64,000 nucleotides of DNA from Whitmania pigra (taxonomy: Eukaryota; Annelida; Clitellata; Hirudinida; Haemopidae), in assembly GCA_021613335.1 (NCBI GenBank), contig JAJTWR010000026.1, positions 124,001 to 188,000 on the forward strand, read 5' to 3'. This document shows, piece after piece, positions 23,195-34,260 of this stretch. The translations under genes were made by a program, and so were the position numbers. Numbering within the stretch: position 1 is the stretch's first letter; each line of letters begins with the position of its first letter. Below the pieces are notes generated by a model that saw nothing but the letters and a program-made list of their open reading frames with translations, was not told where the DNA came from and searched no databases.

Positions 23195-23300
23195 TTTTTT
23201 CTAAATTTTTTCTTTAACAAGCTGATAAAAAACAATTTCAAGATCAGTTATTAAGTCGTTATGAAAAAAAAGCGTTAGTGAAGTAATTGCCCATTACAGG
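23195..23300. other. left part of conserved spacer (module 4), split by a hAT element
   Basis: CTTTAACAAGCTGATAAAAA and CAATTTCAAGATCAGT match the other spacers. The match breaks at the hAT element and resumes at 24535 with GGAGATTAAATGATCTTAAC. Confidence 0.6.
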
Positions 23301-24542
23301 CAGGGAGGGGGACAATGGGGAGATTGCCCTCCCACTTGGAATAAACTGAAATAAGGTGGAAAAATTACTGTACTGCACAAAGTAAAAGTTTTAACTGAAT
23401 CTTTGGAAGAAGTTGACCTGAGTCAAACTCCTAGTTATTGATGCAATAGAAAACATAAAAGCGCCCACTAAGCGACCTTGAAATTCCTCAACATTGAAAC
23501 TGAGATGACACAATTAATCCAGACTGTAAAACAATTTTCATTAAAATTACACATAAATGCGGATGACTATTTTAAGCGTCGTCACAGATATGGAGTGGCA
23601 CCTTTGCGATTTGATGACAAAACTGAATCTCACTCTTTGGGCGGGAGTTCAAGGAAGTTCTGGATCCACTAATAAACTATTTGAAGTCGAACTTGTGTAA
23701 ATCAGTGGTGCGCAACCTTTTTTGGCCGAGGGCCAGAAACAGAGTTCAGAGAACCTCCGGGGCCGAGCGTATGAGACCATGTAAAATAGATTCCAAATTC
23801 CATACTTCATTATCATCAAGACAATACAATAGGACACATGTACAAAAGAATAAAGACAAAGTTGTGAACTAGATGGGCTGATATTCACAGTAAATCTTAA
23901 CAGTTAATGTTAATGTTAATGTTAATGACATAAAATGACAGCTGAGGCTGCATGTCTGCAACAACCTTTGAGATATCAGGCTATTCGCAGTTTGCATAAC
24001 GTTAGAAAACAATCAATTCGGCAAAAATGGCAGAGGCTGTGGAGGTCCAGTGAGTCGAGGTGTATCACGACGCCCTCTAAGATGATTGATGAGACATAGC
24101 TGTCACGCCATGAAACTAGTCAGAAACGCGGCTGTTTGTTAGTCTCCAAGAGAAAGAATTTTTTAAATTTAAAGATGTAAGTCTCTGTTCTTCCTCCTCC
24201 ACAACCTTACGAAAATTGACTGAAGGACCTATTTGTTCCTTTTTGTTGTCAGCCTTCGTGGTCCACTTGACGGCTGGTCGAGGGCCTGATGTGACCCGCT
24301 GGTCAGAGGTTGTTGTATAAAAGATGTTTATTATTCGGAAGACAATGCTTATTTTAATGTACCATGACTTTTGCGCTATTCAATTTTAACAGCGTTTTTT
24401 TTATTTTTTTGAGTTGGTCATAATAGTTCCTGTTGGCAAACAATAAATATTAACAAAATATTAAGTAAACATTTTATTGTTAGGAAAACCTGTCCTTTAT
24501 GCTTTCCCACTATTTTGCTTTCGGTACGTCCCTGATTACAGG
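23293..24542. mobile_element. hAT element, 1234 bp, with 8-bp target duplication
   Basis: The element spans 23301-24534, with ATTACAGG exactly duplicated at 23293-23300 and 24535-24542. Left end CAGGGAGGGG and right end (minus strand) CAGGGACGTACC share CAGGGA. The 8-bp duplication and CAGGG-type end are characteristic of hAT. A related spacer near 52975 shows the empty site as TTACAGGAGATT. Inside, 23478-23672 encodes a short remnant. CAGTGGTGCGCAACC at about 23706 looks like a further hAT terminus nested within. The element is non-autonomous, since no transposase core is readable. Confidence 0.8.
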
Positions 24543-24640
24543 AGATTAAATGATCTTAACATCCATTGAAAAAATCTGTAAAAATGCTTTGAAACCACTT
24601 GAGTCTTTGTTCAACTCTTAATTAATAATTTTTTAAACTG
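24535..24640. other. right part of conserved spacer (module 4)
   Basis: GGAGATTAAATGATCTTAAC and CATCCATTGAAAAAATCTG continue the spacer interrupted at 23300. Equivalent uninterrupted sequence is at 52975-53045. Confidence 0.55.
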
Positions 24641-25639
24641 CCATGAACTTGTAAAATAAGTAAAAATATATAAGTGCACGGTGTAATAAGGACTACGCCT
24701 ATCAGGTGGCAGAAATAATTTGAATCATGCGTGGGTAGCGTCCTAATCATATAATATTCAATGGAAGTTAATAAACAAATTTTTAAATATAAAAATAGAA
24801 TTTTACACTTTTGTCTCTTTGAATAAATATATTTTTATTATAACTCGTTCACAGATATAATACATTTTTTTTTCACAAGAAAGCACAATAAATAACTAAT
24901 AATGCTTAATCCGAGAATCTAAACGGAAACTGCTCTTTTAAACATCTACATACATCTACATACAAAAAATACAACAAAGGCGAATGACGAGGAAATATCA
25001 TTATCAGTCATAAGATATAATAAATTCAAGACTTTCGGATGATCTTGGTCAGATTGAGATAAATTGTCTTGACGGATTGTTGAAAGAGTTTGTACTTCAA
25101 ACAATAGATGAATAGGTTAATGCAGCTGTTGGCAAAGACCATGATTACTGGCACATAGTCCAAAGTAGCGATACCCAAAGCTATCACTGCAAAGTAATAT
25201 AAAAACCTATAGAACTGAAAGGTTGTTCAACAAATAAAAAACGAAATTGACAAAAGCAGCTCTTTTAATTTTACGTCTTCAATATGTTGTTTCTAGCTTT
25301 TGCGAGATCAAAATTACTAGATTGTTTTTCGTTTTTCTGTAAATTATTTTTTTCTAAAATGAATGATACACTCAAAGAATCGACGGAGGAGACTTCGCTA
25401 ATTTTCCACTGGTCGGGTGCAATTTTTTGGTGTAACTTGAATGCCATGCTGATGTAAAAGAATATAGTGAGAGTTAATGGTATGACGTAGTTAAGGAGAA
25501 AAGTTGATACAGCCACAAACATCTGATAAGTTGGACTGATTCTCTCAATGAATGCAGCACATCTCCCATCGCTAAGAATCCGGCATGTTAAAATACCGTA
25601 AGATAATCTATAGATAGCGGTCAGACAAACAATAAATAT

Positions 25640-25948
25640 TGAAATAACCCGGGGGTCCGCAAATAAGTAAGTTAACTAATAAGTTTATTAGAGCAGGTAT
25701 TCAGTTAACGGAACTGAATAATAGAAGTTAAGCGTTTAAGGAATTGAGGTACTTAAGGATGCAAATGGTTATTTGGGCTTCTAAGTTGTCTTGATTCTCG
25801 TTGTTTGTCAGGTGATTATCGAGAATGCCTTTCTGTAGCAAAAATAGATCCCACGTGCCCGGAAAAGATGCCAAATATAATTAAGTACAAATTTAACTAT
25901 ATTAGCAATATAAACTTAATTAACTTCCAAAAATCTAAGTTTACAACA
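25640..25948 (-). repeat. 3' LTR
   Basis: 309-bp long terminal repeat, downstream in element orientation. On the minus strand it starts TGTTGTAAAC and ends GGGTTATTTCA. Its partner is at 27199-27507. Confidence 0.9.
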
Positions 25949-26036
25949 TTACACCCTCCTTAAATCTGTTCGTCCCGAACAGACTGCTGCTCCCCGTGGT
26001 ACTTCGCCAGTCGGCGAATGTGTGCCAGCTTCATTT

Positions 26037-27164
26037 TTACTCTCGGGACACAATCTCTAACATGGTGCCCATGTACCACCATTGTTTCAATGCGAGCCCG
26101 TCCTCTCTGGTATCTCTACTAAAACGCTTACTGAAAAAGATCAGCAAAACAACCAACAGCACTAAATGCTCGCCTCGAGTCTCCGACGACCTCCGAAGGC
26201 CAGAAAGCCCGCCCTGGCTGAGAACTTCACAAATGAACTCCCCAGACATTGATCCAACCTTATCAACCACGTACTCACGACCACCGAGTACCTCACCGTC
26301 AACATCTCCCCTCTCAGTTACAATGACATCCGCAGCTCCAACCTCCACGATATCCACAGCTAAATCAAATTCGGAAACCCCCAACTCAAATCGCTCGCCA
26401 CTGCTCTCAAGGTCCAGTCCCTCCACTGATTCCTCAACGCGAGGAGGCTCCACTCTGGTCTCTACCAAAGTCCCCCCTTCAATTATTTCTTCGGTTCTCT
26501 CCACAACCGATACCAACGAGGCAATCGTGCACGGAACTGGCTCATCGGACACTGGCGCGACTTCTCTGGAGTCTGCGAAACTCTCCCTCAGCTCACCTTT
26601 GTCCTCATTCTCAACATTTATTGGGAGCTCCACTATTGGACTGTCCCCGTCAACTACCAAACTGGCCTCACTCACCTCAGCAAAGGTCTCCTCAGCACCG
26701 TTCTCCTCACCCAGCTCTTCCCTCAGCTCCATTCCCGATTCCTCACTCCATGGAAGAAACACTTCGCTTTCCAAAGTTCTTCCATCTACAATTTCCTCGG
26801 TCTCCTTCTCAACCGAAACCAGTGTGGCAATCGGGTACACTGCTGAGGCCTCAGCTGGCATGATGTTTATGGTGCTTGATGGAGTCTCCTCCGGTTGGTA
26901 GCTAGTAGAGGCCTTGTTGGAGAAAACCTCAGTTACTTTTTCCATCTTTTCTTCAAAGCTTTGCATCATTTTATCCATATTTCCCATCACCCATTTCAGA
27001 CCCGGATCAACAAATATATAAGCTTCTGGATCCTCACCCTGGTCTACTATCCACGACAGCAGGCGATCCTGCAATTCTTTCCTGGAGCCTTTCGAATCCA
27101 TTTGCCTCAACTTAAGCTCACGTCTCATTCCAGCAAAAGTTAAATCTTCTAAGACCTTGCTCAT
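26037..27164 (-). CDS. 375-aa SAP-like acidic protein of the LTR element
   Basis: The ORF begins 34 bp downstream of the 5' LTR with ATG and is uninterrupted. Residues 6-40 resemble a SAP domain (LTFAGMRRELKLRQMD, then KGSRKELQDRLL), a helix-turn-helix module that binds DNA or chromatin and also occurs in Gag-like proteins of some retroelements. A short coiled-coil-like segment (SFEEKMEKVTEVF) follows. The middle is highly acidic and has an internal repeat: ATLVSVEKETEEIVDG (about 110-126) recurs as ASLVSVVERTEEIIEG (about 213-229). Residues 333-344 (HLVLLVVLLIFF) are strongly hydrophobic. No zinc knuckle is seen. It may be a derived Gag or a captured host gene. A Ser/Pro-rich open frame on the opposite strand is its shadow. 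Confidence 0.7.
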   Translation of the reverse strand: MSKVLEDLTFAGMRRELKLRQMDSKGSRKELQDRLLSWIVDQGEDPEAYIFVDPGLKWVMGNMDKMMQSFEEKMEKVTEVFSNKASTSYQPEETPSSTINIMPAEASAVYPIATLVSVEKETEEIVDGRTLESEVFLPWSEESGMELREELGEENGAEETFAEVSEASLVVDGDSPIVELPINVENEDKGELRESFADSREVAPVSDEPVPCTIASLVSVVERTEEIIEGGTLVETRVEPPRVEESVEGLDLESSGERFELGVSEFDLAVDIVEVGAADVIVTERGDVDGEVLGGREYVVDKVGSMSGEFICEVLSQGGLSGLRRSSETRGEHLVLLVVLLIFFSKRFSRDTREDGLALKQWWYMGTMLEIVSRE

Positions 27165-27198
27165 GACTTACTTTTTGGCATCCCACTCCTGACACCAA

Positions 27199-27507
27199 TG
27201 AAATAACCCGGGGGTCCACAAATAAGTAAGTTAACTAATAAGTTTATTAGAGCAGGTATTCAGTTAACGGAACTGAATAATAGAAGTTAAGCGTTTAAGG
27301 AATTGAGGTACTTAAGGATGCAAATGGTTATTTGGGCTTCTAAGTTGTCTTGATTCTCGTTGTTTGTCAGGTGATTATCGAGAATGCCTTTCTGTAGCAA
27401 AAATAGATCCCACGTGCCCGGAAAAGATGCCAAATATAATTAAGTACAAATTTAACTATATTAGCAATATAAACTTAATTAACTTCCAAAAATCTAAGTT
27501 TACAACA
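27199..27507 (-). repeat. 5' LTR
   Basis: 309-bp LTR, upstream in element orientation, carrying TG..CA ends and directly followed by the tRNA-Leu primer site at 27181-27198. Confidence 0.9.
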
Positions 27508-28331
27508 ATATGATCAAAATTAGCGACATACGTCTACTTCTGCAAAACTTTGTTCTATGGAAAACTGGATGAACTATAGCCAATTATCTTTCGAAATTCA
27601 ACATCAAAATGGACAATGCTGACAGGTCTATGAAGATTGGCATGATTGCTTTGCTGAACCAGACGCGGCAAAGGAATTCATGAGCTAAGTTGCCCATCGT
27701 GTACCTAGTTGTTCCATCGTCTTCCGTTTGCATCTGGAGAATGAAGTACATTTCAATTGATCCATCCACACAAGACTTTCCATGTAAATATAAATCAAAG
27801 TTTTTATTCTTAAACAGTTTGCTTTAACTTAAGTACACATTTTAATCTTTGAAATGTTCAAAATTTTAAAGAATCACTTTGTCCAAAAGTAGTGCAATTA
27901 ACATTAAATATTATTAATTATTCAACTAACTAGATTTAAATGTAATTAAATGTATAACTTAATCATCGCTAATACCTGCCAAGTTATGTGGAAATTACTA
28001 GTGGCTGTGGTCATTTGTCTGGCGAGTGTTTTTCTAAAAGCCAGAAAAACCGAAACAACCATAAAGTTGCCAAAGAATGCCACGAAACCAATGGCAGTGC
28101 AAGCGTCCTTCATAAAGATACTCGGGACAAAGACCGTGATATTTGTTGCTCTCGAATTTCTTTCGGAAGTCATCAACGAGATTGTTTATCCAAACGAACT
28201 GGAATTCATTCCTTAACATATGTGTTTTAAGTGTTTTGAAATGTATTCAAAGTGTTTAATAAAATTTGAATATGTTATGTAAATTAAATAATTTTTTTTT
28301 ACTTCAACAATTCTCGATAAGATCTGAAAAT

Positions 28332-28460
28332 TTATTTATAAGGCAATGGTTGGCTTCAAAATTCCAGGTAATTAATTTTAATTTCCAGCCAAATGGTCAT
28401 TAATCGATCTCATTTAAGTTTTTAGAACAGGAGGAGTTTGATTGATTAAAGTTACGTGAC
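28332..28460 (-). promoter_or_regulatory. promoter module of pseudogene F
   Basis: TTATAAATAA (minus strand, 28341-28332) and TTACGTGAC (28452-28460, plus reading) lie 123-132 and 243 bp above the former start codon. The module is intact although the gene is dead. Confidence 0.5.
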
Positions 28461-29029
28461 AACAGATTTTTGATTAATTTATTTTCTAAAATTATGATCT
28501 TCACAATTAATTTTAAATGACATCCGTCCGGAAAATTACTTCTTGTATTACCAAATGTATTACTTGTATTAATTCCTATTTAACTTTCTGTCAGTAGCAG
28601 TTTCAACACAAAGCAATTTTTAAAATTTATTAATGAATTATAAAATATCGTGTTGTTGAGTTGTTTGGAATGAGTCAGATTACTTAACATTTATTAACTT
28701 ATTGTTTGAAGTTTGCCTTTTATTATCATTTTGACAAGCTTAATGTGACCACAATGAACTTCAATGAAATTCTTTTTGCCTTTACAAATTGACGTCATTA
28801 TTAAGTTTTTTTAGACTTGTTTACTTATTGAATTGGCTCTAATTTGTCTTTCTAACAAAATCTTAGTAATTTATCCTATATTATTAAATTAGTAATATCC
28901 TATATTATTAAATTAGATACAGAAATTATTAAACTCTATTAATAGATTTTCCTCTTTATGTCAACTAGTAATCCGTCGACTTAGATTTTCTTTTATGTTC
29001 TTTTATGCTCTAGTGAAAGTTTCGCTAAA
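28461..29029. other. intergenic, nothing recognised
   Basis: AT-rich DNA between the upstream block of pseudogene F and the LINE. The left end of the LINE is somewhere near 28985 but no clear boundary is visible. Confidence 0.35.
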
Positions 29030-32000
29030 ATGACTACGAGAAGTTTTAAAGATTTTAAAAAATGCCAAGAATGCGAAATGTGTGGAAGTGTCGAGGGTTT
29101 GAATCTAAACCAAATTTGCAAGAACTGTGTGCGAATGAAAGACGTCGTCGAAAGACTTGAACAACTCATCGGCATCAGTAAGGAACAAAGTCAAAAAATC
29201 GAGTTGCTCGAAAAAATGTTGGAGACTATAGAAAGCGGCAAGGTAGGAGGAGATCTTGTGGAAAACAAAGTTTCAAAGCTGGAGGAGAAAGTAGAGAGCT
29301 TACTTGTCTCAGTCGAGGTTGACATGACAGCCGAAGCTGGTACTAAAAGCAAGGGTTTTGCATGGACAGAAATTGTAAAGAAAAGAGTAGATGCAAAATT
29401 GAAAACAATTGAAGACAGAGTACAAGTTGTGGACAAAAAAATCAGTATAGCAAAAACCATTGCTCAGGAGGAAGTCGAAAGAGAAAAGAGAAGGAACACA
29501 TTATACTGTACAGGCTCGAAGAAAGCAAAGCTAAAAGTGAGCCGGAACAGAAAACTGAGGATAGAGACACTGCTATGCATTTCATCAACAATGTACTTGG
29601 TGTAAAATGTGATAGTAGTGACATCAAAAGTGTATTCAGGATAGGTAAGGATACAAAGGAGGTAAGGCCACTAATGATTCAATTTACGGAAAGAGAATCA
29701 CAGAACCTAGTTTTGGAATCACTTCCAAAATTACGAACTGCAGAAAGCAAATTCAAAGGCATCTCTGTCTGCCATGATTTGACTAAAGCAGAAAGATACC
29801 AATGCAAGAAATTGTTGGAAGAGGCTAAGAAAAAGCAAGCTGAAGATCAGTCGGGGGACTACATTTTCAGAGTGAAGGGCCAACCAGGCAATATGAAGCT
29901 AGAAAAGCTGAGGAGGAGGTAAGATTAGAAATTAACCATTTAAGTAGGGATATAGACAGAGTAAGAGTTCTGAAATGTGTTTATGCCAATGCTAGAAGTA
30001 TAGTTAGTAAGGCTAAAAGGACAGAACTCGAGCTAATTGTTGATACGGAGGAGCCAGATATAATTGGCATTACTGAGTCTTGGGCAAAAGAAAGTATTCA
30101 AAACTCTGAGCTAGCAATGGATGGCTATGAGATGCTAAGGAAAGACAGAGAGGGACAGAAAGAAAATGGACATAGAGCAGGAGGGGTATTAATTTATATT
30201 AAGAATCATATCAAAGTAATAGAAAGAAAGGAATTTCAAAATGAAAACTTTAAAGAGAGTTTATGGTGTGATATTTACATAGGTAAATTCAAACTTCTTT
30301 TAGGGGTTTTAGGATATAAACTTTATAAATGTAACAAATGATAACTTCTTATTCCAGCACATCACTGATCCCACAAGAGGTAAAAACACATTAGATTTGA
30401 TATTAACAACAGATGAGAACTTAGTGGAAGGCCTAACAGTTGGTGAACACTTTGGAACAAGTGATGATCAAGTTGTCAGATGGAACAGTTATTTAGACAA
30501 CGAGGATTTAAAAAAAGAGAACCTAGATTCTAAAAACTTTTTTAAGGCTGACTATGACAAAATAAGGAATGAGTTAGAGAAAACAAACTTAGCTAAAAAA
30601 ATAGAATCTGCTACTGTAGAAGAAGCTTGGGCAATAATCAAGAAAGAGCTAAATCTAGTTGTAGATAAATATATCCCAAGCAGAGGCAGAACTCAGAAAA
30701 GACAGCCATGGCTTACGAAGGAGGTCATCAAATGCAAAAGAGCTAAGTATAAAGCATGGAAGAAATTACAAGAAATGACAAAAATAAAATCTGGAGAGGA
30801 AGAGGAAAAAGAGCTTAAGGATTTAAAACAAAAATCAGAAACAGAGGAATGCATCAAACAGAATTAATAAAAAAGCATTACTAGAATATGAGAACAAATT
30901 AGCAAAGAATGTTAAAAGTGATAGCAAGAGCTTTTTCAGATACGTTAGATGTAAACAAAAAGTAAGGGACAAAATTGGACCATTACAAAATAGTGAGGGG
31001 CAAACAGTTGATTCAGTAGAGGAAACAGCCAATATATTAAATAGCTACTTCAGTTCAGTTTTTACCAAGGAAACAATAGGGAATATACCAGAACTGCCAA
31101 GGAGAATCCAAGAGATTAAGATAAAGTTAGATACAGTAAACTTCTCAAAAACAGGGGTAATTAAGCAACTGGAAAAGTTGAAAGTAGACAAGAGCCCTGG
31201 CATAGACAACCTACATCCTAAACTACTATATGAGACAAGAACAGCTATAGGAGAAGCATTGGCAATCTTATTTGTCAAATCGTTTGATTCAGGAACAATA
31301 CCAAGAGATTGGAAAGATGCAATAGGAGTTCCTCTATTCAAAAAGGGAAGTAGGAGTTTGCCATCAAACTACAGGCCAGTAAGCTTAACTTCTATAGTTT
31401 GCAAGGTAATGGAAAGAATGATCAAAGAGGCTGTATCAACTTTTTTTTGGAAGAAACGATGTGATTGGAAAGAGCCAACATGGTTTTACTAAGAACAAAT
31501 CGTGTCTTACCAACCTACTTGAGTTTTTTGAAGAAATTTATGAGCGGGTTGATCATGACAAGGCTGTAGATGTAGTGTACCTAGACTTCGCAAAAGCATT
31601 TGATAAGGTGCCCCATCAAAGGCTTCAAAAAAAGCTCAGTGCATGTGGGATTGAAGGCAAACTATTACACTGGTTTACAAACTGGTTGACAGATAGGAGA
31701 CAGAAGGTAGGCATGGGAGGAATTTATTCAGAGTGGCAACCAGTACTTAGCGGCGTCCCACAAGGATCGGTGCTTGTTCTGCATATACATAAATGATCTG
31801 GATGATGGCATAAGATCTAAGTTATCCAAGTTTGCTGACGACACCAAAGTAGCAAGAAGATGTAGATACACTTCAGGAAGATCTTAACAAGTTATTCAAA
31901 TGGGCAGAAGATTGGCAGATGCTTTTCAATGTAAGCAAATGCTCCATTATGCATATGGGATGCAAAAACACGAAAGTCGAATATGCATTTGGAGAAAGCA

Positions 32001-32630
32001 TTCTGAAGCAGTCAAATCATGAAAGAGATCTGGGGGTAATAATGCAGAACAATGGAAAAGCATCTCTACAGTGCATGGAAGTTGCTAAAAAAGCAAACAG
32101 AGTACTTGGAATGATAAAGAGAACAGTAGTGAGTAGGAACAAGGATGTAATACTGAGATTGTATAAGGCATTAGTAAGGCCACACCTTGAGTACTGTGTG
32201 CAAGTGTGGAACCCTCATTTGAGAAAGGATGTAGAAGTGTTGGAAAGAGTACAAAGAAGGGCAACCAGGATGATAGAAGGTTTTGGAAAGCTGAGTTACG
32301 AGGAAAGATTAAATAGATGTAAATTAACGACTCTGGAAAAGAGAAGAAATAGAGGGGACCTCATCGAGGCATTCAAAATTTTATCGGGAAGGGAAGGCCT
32401 TTTGCCTGAACAGTTTTTCGAAGCCACAAAAAGTGTTTCTACTAGAGGGCACGATTGTAAATTATATAGGAAGGCTTCGGGAAACTTGAAAAACAATTAT
32501 TTCAGCTCAAGGGTAGTTTCCTTATGGAATAAACTAGATAAGGAAACCATCCATGCTGACACTTTAGATAAATTCAAAATTCTTAACCACTATAAATAAT
32601 TGTTATGTTATGTTATGTTATGTTAAGCAA
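29030..32630 (+). mobile_element. CR1-like LINE, nearly full length but inactive
   Basis: ORF1 (29030 to about 29922) begins with cysteines C12, C15, C18, C30 and C33, zinc-binding in pattern, followed by a coiled coil. A one-base loss near 29497 shifts it into the second frame, which carries the typical ORF1 C-terminus. The endonuclease starts at about 29960 (YANARSIVSKAKRTELE, then ITESW) but its centre is deleted near 30345. The final catalytic SDH is SDD at about 30460. Reverse transcriptase follows from 31178 (KSPGIDNLHP, DFAKAFDKVPH, GVPQGS, FADDTK, then the C-terminal domain to 32599), with frameshifts near 31450, 31785 and 31850. The 3' end is a short GTTAT tandem, as CR1 elements often have. 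At least four lesions make it inactive. Confidence 0.88.
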
Positions 32631-32649
32631 TAATACTCATCCGACAGAA

Positions 32650-32910
32650 ATATTATTATGGATAAATAACGAAACTTACGAAAAAATAATACTTACATTT
32701 ACTAGTTCTCTGAGTGAAATGGAAGTACGTCAATTTGTAGAATTTCCAACTCGACATTCATATATTATTGATCAGCTCCTATCGAACTGTGCTTGTTTTT
32801 TTATCACAAATGGAGTTGACGCCTCCAAAAATTCAGATTGAACGTAACTCTGTAATCTTCAAACTAAATACCACCAGACAATCATTAACAGTTTGTTGCC
32901 AAAATTATTA
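32650..32910 (+). mobile_element. possible LINE endonuclease fragment
   Basis: EVRQFVEFPTRHSYIIDQLL near 32730-32790 resembles the QIVxFPTRG.xxLDL(I/L)LTN stretch of LINE endonucleases, and a degenerate SDH-like region follows. It is out of phase with the CR1 element that ends just before it. Partial and weak. Confidence 0.4.
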
Positions 32911-32929
32911 ACGCTTATCTAAATTATTG

Positions 32930-33174
32930 TTATACATTGTTTTTTAATACTCCGCATTGGAGCTCCGACAGGGATCCTCAGAGTAGTTTCCCCCGTCCTC
33001 AAACGTTTCGACCCATTAAATCTGATGGTTTCGAGGTACGGTGATCGACCGAATGTCCTTGTCGGGTTTTTCCTTTGAGACACTTTAAACTTAAATTAAT
33101 TTGTTTATATAAAAATAATATGTGTCGTTACAATATGTAAATAATTTTGCTCTTAGTGATCGAATTTATTAATT
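32930..33174. other. short GC-richer stretch, unidentified
   Basis: 32950-33070 has mixed composition (GGAGCTCCGACAGGGATCC, CGAGGTACGGTGATCGACCG) unlike its AT-rich surroundings. No coding frame or known RNA is recognised; it may be an untranslated part of a transposon. Confidence 0.3.
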
Positions 33175-33179
33175 GGAGG

Positions 33180-33405
33180 AACCGTCCAATTGATCCATCC
33201 ACACAGGAATTTCATTGTGATAGTAAATCAATCTAAAAATCTAAAAAAAAAGTATTTTTACCATTTCTCAGTTTTCATGGTCTTTCTGAACTGTTGTTTC
33301 AACCCCGCCATTTATTGTGTCGAGTGCAAACTATTTCAAAAGAACTTTGAGAATATGGTTAGAAACTGTATGATGATGTATTTAAGAGATCGGTTGATGT
33401 TGTAA
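33180..33405 (+). pseudogene. mosaic of C-type (minus) and B-type (plus) receptor fragments
   Basis: 33184-33236 matches the antisense of a C-type exon 2 start and adjacent intron (CCAATTGATCCATCCACAC). It then switches to plus-strand B-type sequence from about 33255: FYHFSVFMVFLNCCFNPAIY, then the tail to a stop at 33405. The B-type part covers only TM7 and the C-terminus. The junction implies a rearrangement joining the two arms of the convergent unit. It precedes the module 5 spacer and receptor G. Confidence 0.7.
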
Positions 33406-33589
33406 AAAAAGGTGTTGAAGCGGATTTCTCAATCGATTTATTTTGATTCATACGTTGTCTCTTTTTGTGTTTTTTTATCTTTTTTTTTTTTTGCTTTAAT
33501 GTTTTAAACATTTTCTAATCATTTGCCTTTTAAGTTAAGTTTGCTTTTTTAGAACGCAATTAAAATATTTCTTGCAAGTAAAACTCTTT

Positions 33590-33850
33590 AAAAAATTCTA
33601 AATGTTTCTTGTAATTATTCATAATTGATTGAATCAACATGAAATGACAGGTGCAACTAGAAGACTAAGAGATTTTGAAGAATATTTTTTCATTACTTTT
33701 TCCTTTAAGAAGCAGGAATAAAAACAATTTCAAGATCACGATTTGTGACGGCAAGAATGATCATTAATGTAGAAATTGTTCGTTACAGATTTAATGATGT
33801 TAACATCCATTAGAAAATTCTATAAGAATTTATCATTGAAAATAGTTTTT
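33590..33850. other. conserved convergent-gene spacer (module 5)
   Basis: TTGTAATTATTCATAATTGA, AACAATTTCAAGATCACG and AATGATGTTAACATCCATT are in the same order as in other spacers. The closest match is 52785-53045, including the preceding B-type tails. Confidence 0.6.
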
Positions 33851-34260
33851 GTTCAATTCTTAGCTAATAATTTTTAAACCACCATTATAAAAGTACAGGG
33901 ATAAATAAAAACATAATAGTACGCCCTCATGATCTAATACCTAAGACTTTGCTTCTCAGGATAACAGACCAGATTCGAATCCCAATCATCTTGCAATGCG
34001 TTGGATGTTAAAAAACATTTTGTTTTTAAATATATATATCATTTTTAGACTTTTTTATTGAATATATTTTTATTACAATTTGTTCATAGATATAATATAT
34101 TTTTACAAGCTAACACAATGAGAACAGTAATCCAAGAATCAAAATGGAAACTGTTTGTAAACAACTATGATAACCAAAATAACATCAAAAGCGGAAGATA
34201 TAATAACAGGGCAATATCATTACCAATCATTAATTAGCACAATTAAAATTTATTTAAAAA

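Larger units (their letters stand above)
25640..27507 (-). mobile_element. young non-autonomous LTR retroelement
   Basis: Two 309-bp LTRs (25640-25948, 27199-27507) with TG..CA ends differ by one base in my comparison (G/A at the CCGCAAAT/CCACAAAT site). The 4-bp target ATAT from receptor F flanks the element. On the minus strand, directly after the 5' LTR, TGGTGTCAGGAGTGGGAT is the exact complement of a eukaryotic tRNA-Leu 3' end with CCA, a classic primer binding site. A purine-rich AAGGAGGG precedes the 3' LTR. The 1250-bp interior holds one ORF and no protease, reverse transcriptase or integrase. Near-identical LTRs indicate recent insertion, presumably using enzymes in trans. Confidence 0.92.
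25026..28209 (-). pseudogene. Receptor F: C-type GPCR pseudogene split by an LTR element
   Basis: Exon 1 (28209-27976) keeps TM1 and the WQ donor but has a TAA about seven codons after the ATG. Exon 2 runs 27775-27508, is interrupted by the LTR element 25640-27507, and resumes 25639-25026. A TAA replaces the Tyr codon region of FERY (FER-stop), a TGA replaces the Trp of the CW motif in TM6, and a small insertion disrupts the segment before it near 25260. SCVDGSIG, the ICL3 and the KYKPFQ-equivalent tail remain recognisable. Several independent nonsense changes plus the insertion make this a definite pseudogene. Its promoter block is still visible at 28332-28460. Confidence 0.9.

Noticed and set aside
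25996..26901. 301-codon Ser/Pro/Thr-rich open frame on the plus strand
   Set aside because: Lies entirely antisense to the 375-aa ORF. The sense ORF agrees with LTR orientation, primer site and start position, so this is its mirror image.
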